A stretch of 34,764 nt of DNA. Origin: Polaromonas sp. (lineage in GTDB: Bacteria; Pseudomonadota; Gammaproteobacteria; Burkholderiales; Burkholderiaceae_C). The notes under the pieces were generated by a model. The model ran no database searches and had not been told where the DNA came from. It was given only the letters and a program-made list of their open reading frames with translations. Shown piece by piece: positions 14,930-22,709 of this stretch; position 1 is the first letter of the stretch; every line of letters begins with the position of its first letter. The stretch lies in assembly GCA_021153985.1 (NCBI GenBank), contig JAJKJM010000152.1:1-34764 (forward strand). The letters are read 5' to 3'. The translations under genes were made by a program, and so were the position numbers.

Positions 14930-14974
14930 GAGTGCTTAGGGCCTGTTACAAACAAGTCAAACAAATCGATCCGC

Positions 14975-16267
14975 TTAAAAACAGGTGACGAGGGCATCAC
15001 ATACTTTGTAGTTGTCATCGACCACCGGCATCCAGCGCCATTTGTCGAAGGTGGTGCAAGGGTGGGAAATGCCCAGCGCCACCAAGTCGCCGACCTTGAG
15101 CGCCGCATGCGCAGGGCCTTCGCCGCGCAGGTAGGCGTGCTGGTCGTTCAGTGCGGTGATCTTCCAGTCGGCGGGCACGGCCGCGGGCGCGGCGCCGGGT
15201 GCGTTGACGGAAGACAGCGGAATGGGCATTTCCAGGTCATAGGACAGGTCGCGCCGGCCGACGGCCAATATGGCCAGGCCAGGCTCGGGGCAGGACTGCA
15301 CCGTGGCCCAGACTTCGATCGCGGGTTTCAGGCCGTTGGTGTCGTGCAGGCGGGTGTTGACCGAGCCGACCAGGCGCTTGTAGTTGCCATGGTCATGCGT
15401 GACATAGCAGCCCGAACGCAGCAGGCCGCGCACCGGTCTGGAAAGTTTGGGGGTGAGCCAGCCGCTCACCAGGTCAAAGATGCCCGAGCCGCCGGCCGTC
15501 ATCAGCACTTCGTCGCTGTCGAAAAAGCCTTGCTGGTCGCAGGCGAGTGCAATGCCGCAGACGCGCTGCATCAGCGTGTCGGCGTACGCTTTGTCGTTGT
15601 CAGAGTTGCCGGTGGCGCCCTGCCCTTCATAGGTTTCGATGCCCACCAGGCGGCAGGCCGGGCTGGCGTGAATGGCGGCGGCCAGGGTCATCGCATCGGC
15701 ATCGGTGCGCACACCGGTGCGCGCGCCCATGACGCCGATTTCCATCAACACTTCAAAAGCCGAAATCGCTGATGCAGCATTTGCTTTCGACCAAGCTTCG
15801 ATCAACGCAAGCTGTGCGAGTGAATCTACGAGAAAGACGATGCGCAAACCCGGGTACTCGCGCAGCATGCCCTGGATGCCGGACAAGTCGACGGCATTGA
15901 CCACCTGGTTGGCAATGATGAGGCGTTTGGCGCCGGCGGTGATGCCGGCACGCATCTGCGCAACCGTGGCAAAGGTCAGGCCCCAGGCGCCTTCGTCGAG
16001 CTGGCGCTGCAGCAATTGCGGCGACATGGTCGTCTTGCCGTGCGGCGCCATGTCTACGCCCTGCCCTTTGGCAAAGCGCTGCATCCAGCCGAGGTTGTGC
16101 TTCATGGCCGACTGCTTGACGATGGCCAGCGGCAGCGGCAGATCGCCCCTGAGCACGTTCCAGCCCTGCTTGCCCATGTCAGAGCGGCGCACCGGGGCAC
16201 TGTTATGCGGAAAGCCCTTGAAGCTGCGGTCGATCTGCGGGTCGAGAAGGTCTTGTAAGGTGGTCAT
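14975..16267 (-). CDS. D-amino-acid deaminase (fold-type III PLP, D-serine/D-threonine deaminase-like)
   Basis: A 430-residue PLP enzyme of the alanine-racemase-like fold. The PLP lysine is Lys78 in MAPHGKTTMSP. The C-terminal metal motif GISHPCTTFDKW gives His402 and Cys404, as in the metal-dependent D-serine dehydratase/DSD1 group. It should deaminate hydroxy-D-amino acids (for example D-serine to pyruvate plus ammonia through an aminoacrylate/imine) or a related D-amino acid. At 430 residues it is longer than the 380-390 usual for DSD1 proteins and nearer the subgroup annotated as amino acid deaminase. Gene context (D-deacylase, peptide importer, divergent RidA) supports D-amino-acid catabolism. 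The exact substrate is unproven. Confidence 0.87.
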   Translation of the reverse strand: MTTLQDLLDPQIDRSFKGFPHNSAPVRRSDMGKQGWNVLRGDLPLPLAIVKQSAMKHNLGWMQRFAKGQGVDMAPHGKTTMSPQLLQRQLDEGAWGLTFATVAQMRAGITAGAKRLIIANQVVNAVDLSGIQGMLREYPGLRIVFLVDSLAQLALIEAWSKANAASAISAFEVLMEIGVMGARTGVRTDADAMTLAAAIHASPACRLVGIETYEGQGATGNSDNDKAYADTLMQRVCGIALACDQQGFFDSDEVLMTAGGSGIFDLVSGWLTPKLSRPVRGLLRSGCYVTHDHGNYKRLVGSVNTRLHDTNGLKPAIEVWATVQSCPEPGLAILAVGRRDLSYDLEMPIPLSSVNAPGAAPAAVPADWKITALNDQHAYLRGEGPAHAALKVGDLVALGISHPCTTFDKWRWMPVVDDNYKVCDALVTCF

Positions 16268-16284
16268 GTATTGAATCTGGATTA

Positions 16285-17271
16285 TCAGGCGGCCATCAGC
16301 GCGGGGGCGACGGCGATGTCGTCACGTATACAGGCCTTGAAGCGACCCTGGCCCATGTCGCGCAACTCGGGGCGGGTGGCAGAGCAAGCTTCGATGGCAT
16401 GCGGGCAGCGGGTGCGAAACACGCAACCCGAAGGCGGGTTGACGGGGCTGGGGATGTCGCCCTTGAGCGCGATGCGCTCGCTCTTGTGCTCCGGGTCAGG
16501 CTTGGGGGAAGCCGCCAGCAGGGCCTGGGTGTAAGGATGCAGCGGTTGGGCAAACAGCTCGGCGGTGGGCGCGACTTCCATCACGCGGCCCAGGTAGAGC
16601 ACGACCACGCGGTCGCATAAATACTCCACCACATCAAGGTCGTGCGAGATGAACAGCATGGTCAATGACAGGCGATCACGCAGGTCGCACAGCAGGTTGA
16701 CCACCTGCGCCTGGATGGACACGTCGAGCGCCGACAGCGGCTCGTCGGCCACGATGAACTCGGGCTCGACGGCCAGGGCGCGGGCCACGCCGATACGCTG
16801 GCGCTGGCCGCCGGAAAACTCGTGCGGGTAGCGCGCGGCATGCTCGGCGCGCAGGCCGACCAGCTCAAGCAGCTCGGCGATGCGTGCGTCACGCGCCTCT
16901 TTGCCCTTGGCCAGGCCGTGCACCTGCAACGCTTCACCCAGAATGTCTTTCACGCGCATCTTGGGGTTCAGGCTGGCATACGGGTCCTGAAAAATCATCT
17001 GCAGCTTGCTGCGCAGTGCGCGCATGCGGCTGCTGGAGGCCGTGCCCAGGTCTTCACCGCGGTACAGCACCTGGCCTGAGGTCGCCTCAATCAGGCGCAG
17101 CAGGGTGCGGCCGATGGTGCTTTTGCCCGAGCCGGATTCGCCGACCAGGCCCAGCGTTTCGCCGGGCTGGATGCTGAAGGAGACGTCGTCGACCGCGCGC
17201 ACGGGTTTGTTCGAAGCGCCGAAATAACGCTGGAGGTTTTTGACTTCAATCAAAGGTAATGGCGCGCTCAT
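16285..17271 (-). CDS. Peptide ABC transporter ATP-binding protein (DppF/OppF type)
   Basis: A 328-residue ATPase subunit. Walker A is GESGSGKST (44-52), the ABC signature is FSGGQRQRIGVARAL, Walker B is FIVADEPLSALD and the switch histidine lies in LFISHDLDVV. The C-terminal oligopeptide extension has the cysteine cluster CVFRTRCPHAIEAC plus a later Cys, typical of peptide and nickel importers and shown to hold an iron-sulfur cluster in some relatives. ATG 17271 overlaps the upstream ATPase stop by four bases (ATGA), so both subunits are made together. It pairs with the other ATPase to power the two-permease importer. Confidence 0.95.
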   Translation of the reverse strand: MSAPLPLIEVKNLQRYFGASNKPVRAVDDVSFSIQPGETLGLVGESGSGKSTIGRTLLRLIEATSGQVLYRGEDLGTASSSRMRALRSKLQMIFQDPYASLNPKMRVKDILGEALQVHGLAKGKEARDARIAELLELVGLRAEHAARYPHEFSGGQRQRIGVARALAVEPEFIVADEPLSALDVSIQAQVVNLLCDLRDRLSLTMLFISHDLDVVEYLCDRVVVLYLGRVMEVAPTAELFAQPLHPYTQALLAASPKPDPEHKSERIALKGDIPSPVNPPSGCVFRTRCPHAIEACSATRPELRDMGQGRFKACIRDDIAVAPALMAA

Positions 17272-18332
17272 GCGGTCTCCACCGTGGCGGTTGCGGTTTC
17301 TTCCACGCGAATGCAGCGCGCGGCGCGGGTGGGCCCTGCCGCCAGCAAGGCGGGCATAGCGTCGCGGCAAGGCGGTATCGCCAAATCGCAGCGCGGCTCA
17401 AAGGCGCAGCCCGGCGGCGGCGCCAGCGGGCTGGAGACCTGGCCGCGAATGGCATAGAGGCGGCGTTTGGCGCCGGTCTGGCCGGTGGCGAGTTCGCGCT
17501 TGCGCTGCTGCGCGGGCAGGCAGGCCAGCAGGCCTTGCGTGTAGGGGTGACGCGGCTGGGCAAAGAGTTCGCGCACAGGCGCAGCTTCCACAATGCGGCC
17601 GGCGTACATTACCGCCACATCGTCGGCATGGTGCGCCACCACGCCGAGGTTGTGCGTGATGAACAGGATGCTCATGCCGGTCTCGGCCTGCAGCCGGCGC
17701 ATCAACTCCAGGATCTGCGCCTGAATAGTCACATCCAATGCGGTGGTCGGTTCGTCGGCGATCAGCAGCGTGGGGTTGCAGGCCATGGCCAGCGCAATCA
17801 TCACGCGCTGGCGCATACCGCCTGAGAGCTGGTGCGGGTACTCGTGCAGGCGTTGTTTGGCGGCGGGAATCTCCACCAGCTCCAGCATGCGCAGGGCGTG
17901 GGCCAAGGCGGCTGTGCGGTCCAGCCCCATATGCAGGCGCACCGACTCGGCGATCTGCTCGCCCACGGTGAAGACCGGGTTCAGGCTGGTCATAGGCTCC
18001 TGAAAGATCATGGCGATCTCATTGCCGCGAATGCGCCGCATCTCGGCTTCGGGCAGCGACAGCAGATCCACCGTTTGGCCGGCGCGGTTGGTGAACATCG
18101 CTTCGCCGCTGACTTGCGTGGAAGCCGTGCGCGACAAGAGGCGCATCAGCGTGAGGCTGGTCACCGACTTGCCCGAACCGGACTCGCCGACCAGTGCAGT
18201 GGTCTTGCCGGGGCGGATGCTGAAGCTCACGTCGGCGACCGAGCGGATCAGGCCTTCGTCGGTGTCGAAGAAGGTGCTCAGGTGGCGCACGTCAAGACGT
18301 GTGCCGGCTGGAAGAATGGTGGAGGAATTCAT
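17268..18332 (-). CDS. Peptide ABC transporter ATP-binding protein (DppD/OppD type)
   Basis: A 354-residue ATPase subunit. Walker A is GESGSGKSV, and IFQEPMTSLNPVFTVGEQI, signature LSGGMRQRVMIALAL, Walker B LLIADEPTTALD and LFITHNLGVV follow. The C-terminal cluster CAFEPRCDLAIPPC with a later Cys matches the OppD/DppD extension. ATG 18332 is chosen because the domain begins soon after; no strong Shine-Dalgarno sequence precedes it, and the reading to 18401 adds unrelated residues. It lies 25 bases after the DppC-type permease gene and is coupled by an ATGA overlap to the second ATPase gene. Confidence 0.95.
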   Translation of the reverse strand: MNSSTILPAGTRLDVRHLSTFFDTDEGLIRSVADVSFSIRPGKTTALVGESGSGKSVTSLTLMRLLSRTASTQVSGEAMFTNRAGQTVDLLSLPEAEMRRIRGNEIAMIFQEPMTSLNPVFTVGEQIAESVRLHMGLDRTAALAHALRMLELVEIPAAKQRLHEYPHQLSGGMRQRVMIALAMACNPTLLIADEPTTALDVTIQAQILELMRRLQAETGMSILFITHNLGVVAHHADDVAVMYAGRIVEAAPVRELFAQPRHPYTQGLLACLPAQQRKRELATGQTGAKRRLYAIRGQVSSPLAPPPGCAFEPRCDLAIPPCRDAMPALLAAGPTRAARCIRVEETATATVETA

Positions 18333-18357
18333 GGGGTCGTTGTTTTGATCGACAGGC

Positions 18358-19197
18358 TTACATCGACTTCTTGAGCCGCGGGTCCAAGAGGTCGCGCACA
18401 CCGTCGCCCAGCAACTGCAGCGACAGCGCCGTCAGGATGATGGCCAGGCCGGGGAAAAGCACGATCCACAGCGCCTCATGCGCATACTGCTGGCTGCCCG
18501 CGACCATGGTGCCCCAGGTCGGGATTTCGGGCGGCACGCCCACGCCGAGGAAAGACAGCGCGGCTTCGGCCAGGATGGCATAGGCAAAGATGAAAGACGC
18601 CTGCACCAGGATGGGCGACATCAGGTTTGGCAGGATGTGGCGCAGCAGGATCCGCCCGGTAGAAACACCCACCGCGCGCGCCGCTTCAACGAACAGCAGC
18701 TCGCGCACCACCAGGGTAGAGGCGCGCACCACACGCGCCACGCGTGGCGTATAGACCAGCACCAGCGCGAACACCACATTGAGCATCGAAGGCCCGAGGA
18801 TGGCGACCAACGCAATCGCCAGCAGGATATCGGGGAAGGACATCATGGCGTCGACCACGCGCATGATGGGCGCGTCCAGCCGGCGGAAGAAGCCGGCCAC
18901 CAGGCCAAACAATGTGCCCAGCACAATGGAGCCGATGGCCGTCAGTGCAGCAATCGTCAGCGAATAGCGTGCGCCGAAAGCGATGCGCGCAAAGAGGTCG
19001 CGGCCCAGCTCGTCGGTGCCCAGCAGGTGCTTGGCGGTGGGCGCGGAGAGACGCTCGCGCACCGCCGTGTCATTGGGGTCGTAGCCGCTGACCACATTGG
19101 CCAGCAGCGCCACGGCCACCACAATCAACAGGCAGATGCCGGCCGCCAGCACGATGCGGCGGCGGAAGAGTTTTTTCAGCGTGAGTGGGATCTTCAT
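18358..19197 (-). CDS. Peptide ABC transporter permease (DppC type)
   Basis: A 279-residue inner-membrane permease. The first transmembrane helix (IVLAAGICLLIVVAVALLANVV) is followed by the DppC/OppC N-terminal motif HLLGTDELGRDLFARIAFGAR, then about five more helices. The ATPase-contacting EAA loop is EAARAVGVSTGRILLRHILPN. The family ending AALSFLGVGVPPEIPTWG and LLGDGVRDLLDPRLKK is present. It starts one base after the DppB-type gene stop codon, so the two permeases are made as a pair. Confidence 0.95.
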   Translation of the reverse strand: MKIPLTLKKLFRRRIVLAAGICLLIVVAVALLANVVSGYDPNDTAVRERLSAPTAKHLLGTDELGRDLFARIAFGARYSLTIAALTAIGSIVLGTLFGLVAGFFRRLDAPIMRVVDAMMSFPDILLAIALVAILGPSMLNVVFALVLVYTPRVARVVRASTLVVRELLFVEAARAVGVSTGRILLRHILPNLMSPILVQASFIFAYAILAEAALSFLGVGVPPEIPTWGTMVAGSQQYAHEALWIVLFPGLAIILTALSLQLLGDGVRDLLDPRLKKSM

Positions 19198-19198
19198 A

Positions 19199-20140
19199 TC
19201 AATATTTCACGCGTGGGTCGACAAGCATGTAGAGCAAGTCGGTCAGGAAATTGATCACCACATAAATCATGGCGATCACCAGCAACGCGCCCTGGATGAC
19301 CGGGTAGTCGCGGCGCAGCACGGCGCTCACCACCAGGTTGCCGACACCGGGCAGGCCGAACACGGTTTCTGTCACAACGGCGCCGCCGATCATGAGCGCT
19401 ACCGTCAGGCCCAGCACGGTGACGATGGGCACCAGCGCATTGCGTAGCGCATGTTTGAGAATCACCACGTTTTCAGACAGGCCCTTGGCGCGCGCGGTGC
19501 GCACATAGTCTTCACCCAGCACGTCGAGCATGGAAGCGCGCGTGAAGCGGATGATGAGCGCCGAATTGAGCACGCCCAGCACCACCGATGGCAGCACCAG
19601 GTAATGCATGCGCTCGATCAGCGTGGCACCCGGGTCGCCATAACCAGAGACCGGGAACCAACCCATGGACACCGCAAAGATCTGCATCAGCACCAGGCCG
19701 AACCAGAAGCTCGGAATGCTGGCGCCCAGCATGGCAAAACCGGTGAACAGCTGGTCGATGAACTTGCCGCGAAAGACTGCCGACACGATGCCGCAGGGCA
19801 CGCCGATCACCGCAGCGATAAAGACCGACAGCAAAGCCAGCAAGGTCGTGGGCTCGGCCCGCTCCCACAATGCCTGCGTCACTGGGCGTTGCAAGAAGAT
19901 GGACTGGCCCAGGTTGCCCTGCGAGAGCTCCTTGAGCCAATAGCCGAACTGCACGGGCAGCGGCTTGTCCAGCCCATAGAGTTTCTGTGCGCTGGCAATG
20001 TCCTCGGCCGTGGCCTGGTCGCCCAGCAACACCGCGATCGGGTCGCCCGACGCGGCGCGTGTGAGGACAAAGACGATGACGGCGACCAGCGCCATCACCA
20101 CCAGCATGCCCATGACTCTTGACAACAAATAGCGGGTCAT
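19199..20140 (-). CDS. Peptide ABC transporter permease (DppB type)
   Basis: A 313-residue inner-membrane permease. The N-terminal helix (MLVVMALVAVIVFVLTRAA) and periplasmic segment SGDPIAVLLGDQATAEDI, with LYGLDKPLPVQFGYWL, match DppB/OppB. The EAA loop reads DYVRTARAKGLSENVVILKHALRNAL. The C-terminus VNFLTDLLYMLVDPRVKY is typical. It is separated from the binding-protein gene by a 179-base gap holding a GC-rich repeat, which may lower expression of the membrane part relative to the abundant binding protein. Confidence 0.95.
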   Translation of the reverse strand: MTRYLLSRVMGMLVVMALVAVIVFVLTRAASGDPIAVLLGDQATAEDIASAQKLYGLDKPLPVQFGYWLKELSQGNLGQSIFLQRPVTQALWERAEPTTLLALLSVFIAAVIGVPCGIVSAVFRGKFIDQLFTGFAMLGASIPSFWFGLVLMQIFAVSMGWFPVSGYGDPGATLIERMHYLVLPSVVLGVLNSALIIRFTRASMLDVLGEDYVRTARAKGLSENVVILKHALRNALVPIVTVLGLTVALMIGGAVVTETVFGLPGVGNLVVSAVLRRDYPVIQGALLVIAMIYVVINFLTDLLYMLVDPRVKY

Positions 20141-20233
20141 GACCTTGTTCTATTCAACTGGGATGAAATATTCTTTTGCATTCGCAAGCTGTCCTCATCA
20201 ATTACTAACGGACTCAGCGAAGTAGGAAGCCAG

Positions 20234-20321
20234 TGGAGCCGCGGAACCGGCTTCGCCGGGCCGCAGGCGGACGGCCCCCTCGGGGGGCAGCGAGTACACG
20301 AAGTGACGAGCGTGGGGGCTC
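20234..20321. repeat. GC-rich ~88-base interspersed repeat, copy 1
   Basis: GCCGCGGAACCGGCTTCGCC, GGGCCGCAGGC, GGCCCCCTCGGGGGGCAG, then CGAGCGTGGGGGCTC. Each block recurs in order at 27979-28067 with scattered changes. It contains strong hairpins (CCGGCTTCGCCGG, GCCCCCTCGGGGGGC). It lies between binding-protein and permease genes of one operon and supplies the final bases around the binding-protein stop codon (20320-20322). Confidence 0.8.
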
Positions 20322-21879
20322 AATTCTTCAGGCCAGCGTTCCAGAAGAACGGCCACGTAGAAGGCACATAACCCTGCAATGCCGGCGACTTCGCCGACAG
20401 GCTGTTGAACTTGCCGACGTTGATGTAAGGCACTTCGTCATACACCACCTGCTGCACCGCACCCCAGAGGACGCCGCGCTTGGCGGGGTTGGTTTCCTGG
20501 TTCAGGGCAGCCAGCGTGGACTGCTTGGCAGGAGACGACCACCAGCCCGGCGCACCGTCACCCAGTTGCGGCGGCGACAGCATGGGCTCAGGGAACTGGC
20601 CCGAATGCGTGATGTAGATGTCCCACAGTTTGGAGTCGCCGCGGCGCTGAACCAGCGTGGCCCAGTCGACCACATTGAGTTCGGCCTTGAAGCCGGCGCG
20701 CTTGAGCTGCTCGGCCATGATGAGGGCCATGTTGTAGTGGAAGTCGTACTGGCGGCTGGTCAGGATGCGGATGGTCTCGCCCTTGTACCCCGCGGCGCCT
20801 GCCTGGCCCTTGGCCTTGGCCGCGTCGCGCTCGTTGTACAGGCTGGCGCCGGCAGTGGAATAAAACGGCGTGCCTTTGGGGAAGTGGTTGGGCTCGGCCG
20901 TGAAGAAACGCGTGTCACCGAAACCGGCGGCCAGCATTTCACCTTCGCCAAAGCTGGTCTGCACCGCCTTGCGCAGGGGCTGCGAGGCCATCACACCTTC
21001 CTTGGTGTTGAACACGAAATAAGGAAAGCCGAACGACGGCGTGAGGATGGGCACGGTCTTGCCGCCGGATTTCTCCAGGCGGCCGAGCGCCTCGGTAGGC
21101 AGCAGGTCGGCAAAGTGGTACTGGCCGGCCAGCGAGCCTTCAACGCGGGTGTTGGCGTTGGGCACGGGGATAAAGCGCAACTCTTCAGCGACTGCAACCT
21201 TCTTGCCGCCGTAACCGCTGGCCGCTTCCTTGCGGGCCGAGTAGTGGTCGAATTTGGTCAGCAGCACGTACTGGTCGGGGCGGCGTTCCTTGAACTTGTA
21301 GGGGCCGGTGCCGATGAATTCTTTCAGCGGCGTCGCAATCGATTCCTTGGCCATGATGGCGGCCATGCCGGAAGGCAGTGCCAGCTGCGGCAGCAGCGGC
21401 GCGTAAGGGGCCTTGAGGGCGATTTCAACGCCGTTGGCGCCGCTGGCCGTCAGGCTATCGACTTCTTTGGCCAGCGCCTTGCCGCGCGGCGAGACTTCCA
21501 TCCAGCGCTTCAAGCTCAGCACCACGTCTTCAGAATTGAGTTCGCGGCCGTTGTGCAGCATGACGCCCTTGCGCAGGGTGATGCTGTAACGCTTGCCGTC
21601 AGCCGACACCTTGGGCAGGCTCTCAGCCAGCATGGGAATCATTTTCCAGTTGGCGTCGAATGTGTAGAGCGGCTCATACACGTGCTGCATGATGGTGGCC
21701 GTCAGGTCGGCGGTAGTGGCCATCGGGTCCAGTGTGGCGGGCTCGGCGATCATCGCCAGGTTGAGTGCCGCCTTGGAAGCAGCCTGGGCTTGTGCAGTCA
21801 TCGGCAGCAGCGCCGAACTACTCGCCACCAGGGCCAACGCAACCGCCGTGCGACGGCTGATCAAGAACTTTTGCAGCAT
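20320..21879 (-). CDS. Family-5 peptide-binding protein of the ABC importer
   Basis: A 519-residue extracellular solute-binding protein, family 5 (DppA/OppA group), which captures peptides or related solutes for the importer encoded downstream. A signal peptide (FLISRRTAVALALVASSSALLPMTAQAQA) is followed by LNLAMIAEPATLDPMATTADLTATIMQHVYEPL and YSITLRKGVMLHNGRELNSEDVVLSLKRW, hallmark segments. ATG 21879 has AGGAGAT upstream; the reading to 21912 adds residues before the signal. Mature cysteines are absent, so it is probably soluble in the periplasm. A TGAAA-N5-TTTCA palindrome lies 18 bases before the start. Substrate inferred from neighbours: peptides or N-acyl compounds carrying D-residues. 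Confidence 0.94.
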   Translation of the reverse strand: MLQKFLISRRTAVALALVASSSALLPMTAQAQAASKAALNLAMIAEPATLDPMATTADLTATIMQHVYEPLYTFDANWKMIPMLAESLPKVSADGKRYSITLRKGVMLHNGRELNSEDVVLSLKRWMEVSPRGKALAKEVDSLTASGANGVEIALKAPYAPLLPQLALPSGMAAIMAKESIATPLKEFIGTGPYKFKERRPDQYVLLTKFDHYSARKEAASGYGGKKVAVAEELRFIPVPNANTRVEGSLAGQYHFADLLPTEALGRLEKSGGKTVPILTPSFGFPYFVFNTKEGVMASQPLRKAVQTSFGEGEMLAAGFGDTRFFTAEPNHFPKGTPFYSTAGASLYNERDAAKAKGQAGAAGYKGETIRILTSRQYDFHYNMALIMAEQLKRAGFKAELNVVDWATLVQRRGDSKLWDIYITHSGQFPEPMLSPPQLGDGAPGWWSSPAKQSTLAALNQETNPAKRGVLWGAVQQVVYDEVPYINVGKFNSLSAKSPALQGYVPSTWPFFWNAGLKN

Positions 21880-21896
21880 GCCGATCTCCTTAAAAG

Positions 21897-21911
21897 TGAA
21901 AGTAATTTTCA
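21897..21911. promoter_or_regulatory. Candidate RpiR operator 1 (TGAAA-N5-TTTCA)
   Basis: TGAAAGTAATTTTCA, perfect 5-bp arms around GTAAT, lies just upstream of the binding-protein ribosome-binding site. A repressor bound here would block transcription entering the operon. It shares the TGAAA-N5-TTTCA form with the longer palindrome 80 bases away. Confidence 0.55.
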
Positions 21912-21976
21912 ACTTGCAAAGAATATGCCACGCAAAATTACCTATAAATTGGTATAAACCCTAGGAAACAGGCCTT

Positions 21977-22001
21977 AAAACTGAAAATATATTTCAGTTT
22001 T
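21977..22001. promoter_or_regulatory. Candidate RpiR operator 2 (25-bp perfect palindrome)
   Basis: AAAACTGAAA and TTTCAGTTTT flank ATATA: perfect 10-bp arms. It lies between the divergent binding-protein and RidA genes in an AT-rich patch. Arm sequence and 5-base centre repeat those of the site at 21897, which makes a common regulator, most likely the RpiR protein of this operon, probable. Confidence 0.65.
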
Positions 22002-22150
22002 GGGTTTATGCTGCATGGCTTTGGGGCGTTGCACCCCGCCTGCCGCGGCCATTTGCACCACCTTGGGGGTGTGGATGCCGCTCACTTGTTGATCGCTCGC
22101 CACTGCGCTGCGGCGGTTGTCCATTGTTTACCTAATAAGGAGTCTTCGCA

Positions 22151-22543
22151 ATGTCCGCACTTGAATACCTCGGCAATCCACCCATCGCCTCCGACCACCA
22201 GCCCCGCCCGTTTTCACCGGCCGTGCGCGCCGGCGACTTTGTTTATGTGTCCGGCCAGGTGCCGGGCGATGAAAAAGGCGAGATCGTGCAGGGCGGAATT
22301 GAAGTACAGACGCGCCAGGTCATGAAGAACATTCAGGCGGCGCTGGCCCTGGCTGGCTGCACGCTGGACGACGTGTGCAAGACGACGGTGTGGCTGCAAG
22401 ATGCGCGGGACTTCGGCAGTTTTAACCGGGTTTATATGAGTTACTTCACCGGCGGGAAGCCGGCCCGGTCTACCACTGAGGCCCGGTTGATGGTGGATGC
22501 GAGGGTTGAGATTGATGTGGTTGCCTATAAGCCCAAGGGCTGA
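22151..22543 (+). CDS. RidA-family enamine/imine deaminase
   Basis: A 130-residue RidA/YjgF/UK114 protein, which hydrolyses reactive enamine/imine intermediates such as 2-aminoacrylate released by PLP enzymes. Family segments are FSPAVRAGDFVYVSGQVPGD, TRQVMKNIQAALALAGCTLDDVCKTTVWL, YFTGGKPARSTTEARL and VEIDVVA. The substrate-binding arginine is kept (Arg112 in EARL). The usual final Glu of IEIEAIA is Asp122. AAGGAG precedes ATG 22151. It is divergent from the D-amino-acid import/deaminase operon, with two shared candidate RpiR sites, which fits a dedicated role in cleaning up the deaminase product. Confidence 0.93.
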   Translation: MSALEYLGNPPIASDHQPRPFSPAVRAGDFVYVSGQVPGDEKGEIVQGGIEVQTRQVMKNIQAALALAGCTLDDVCKTTVWLQDARDFGSFNRVYMSYFTGGKPARSTTEARLMVDARVEIDVVAYKPKG

Positions 22544-22574
22544 GGCTGGTGGTGTTCTTGGGGTGTGTCTCTGC

Positions 22575-22615
22575 TGAGGGCGGCTGGCCGGGGGTTGCCC
22601 GGCCAGCGACCCTCA
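22575..22615. terminator. Long palindrome between convergent RidA and ROK genes
   Basis: GAGGGCGGCTGGCCGGG (22576-22592) and CCCGGCCAGCGACCCTC (22598-22614) pair at 15 of 17 positions around a 5-base loop. The outer T-A pair extends it by one. It lies 32 bases past the RidA stop and beyond the ROK gene 3' end. There is no U-tract, so it may be a repeat or an RNA-stabilising hairpin. One arm is shared with 81-110. Confidence 0.5.
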
Positions 22616-22643
22616 ACAAAAAGCACAACAACAAAAACCAACC

Positions 22644-22693
22644 CGCTATCAATTCAGGAGCCACAAGCCAAGGCAACACCTGGGCTAGAGGCC
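22644..22693. repeat. Comamonadaceae interspersed repeat, copy C
   Basis: CGCTATCAATTCAGGAGCC, about 20 variable bases, then CCTGGGCTAGAGGCC. It is the same layout as copies at 5416 and 9288 but stops before GATTT. It lies between the convergent RidA and ROK genes. Confidence 0.7.
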
Positions 22694-22709
22694 AAAAACA
22701 CTTAAGAAA

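Noticed and set aside
14369-15772. 467-residue plus-strand frame across the RpiR and deaminase genes
   Set aside because: It spans two well-supported minus-strand genes with catalytic motifs; composition is typical of an antisense shadow.
20141-20233. Small gene between the binding-protein and DppB-type genes
   Set aside because: No open frame with a start and ribosome-binding site; the gap holds only AT-rich leader and the GC-rich repeat.
20233-21957. 574-residue plus-strand frame opposite the binding-protein gene
   Set aside because: Gln/Arg/Gly-rich shadow that begins within a repeat; the minus strand encodes a clear family-5 binding protein.
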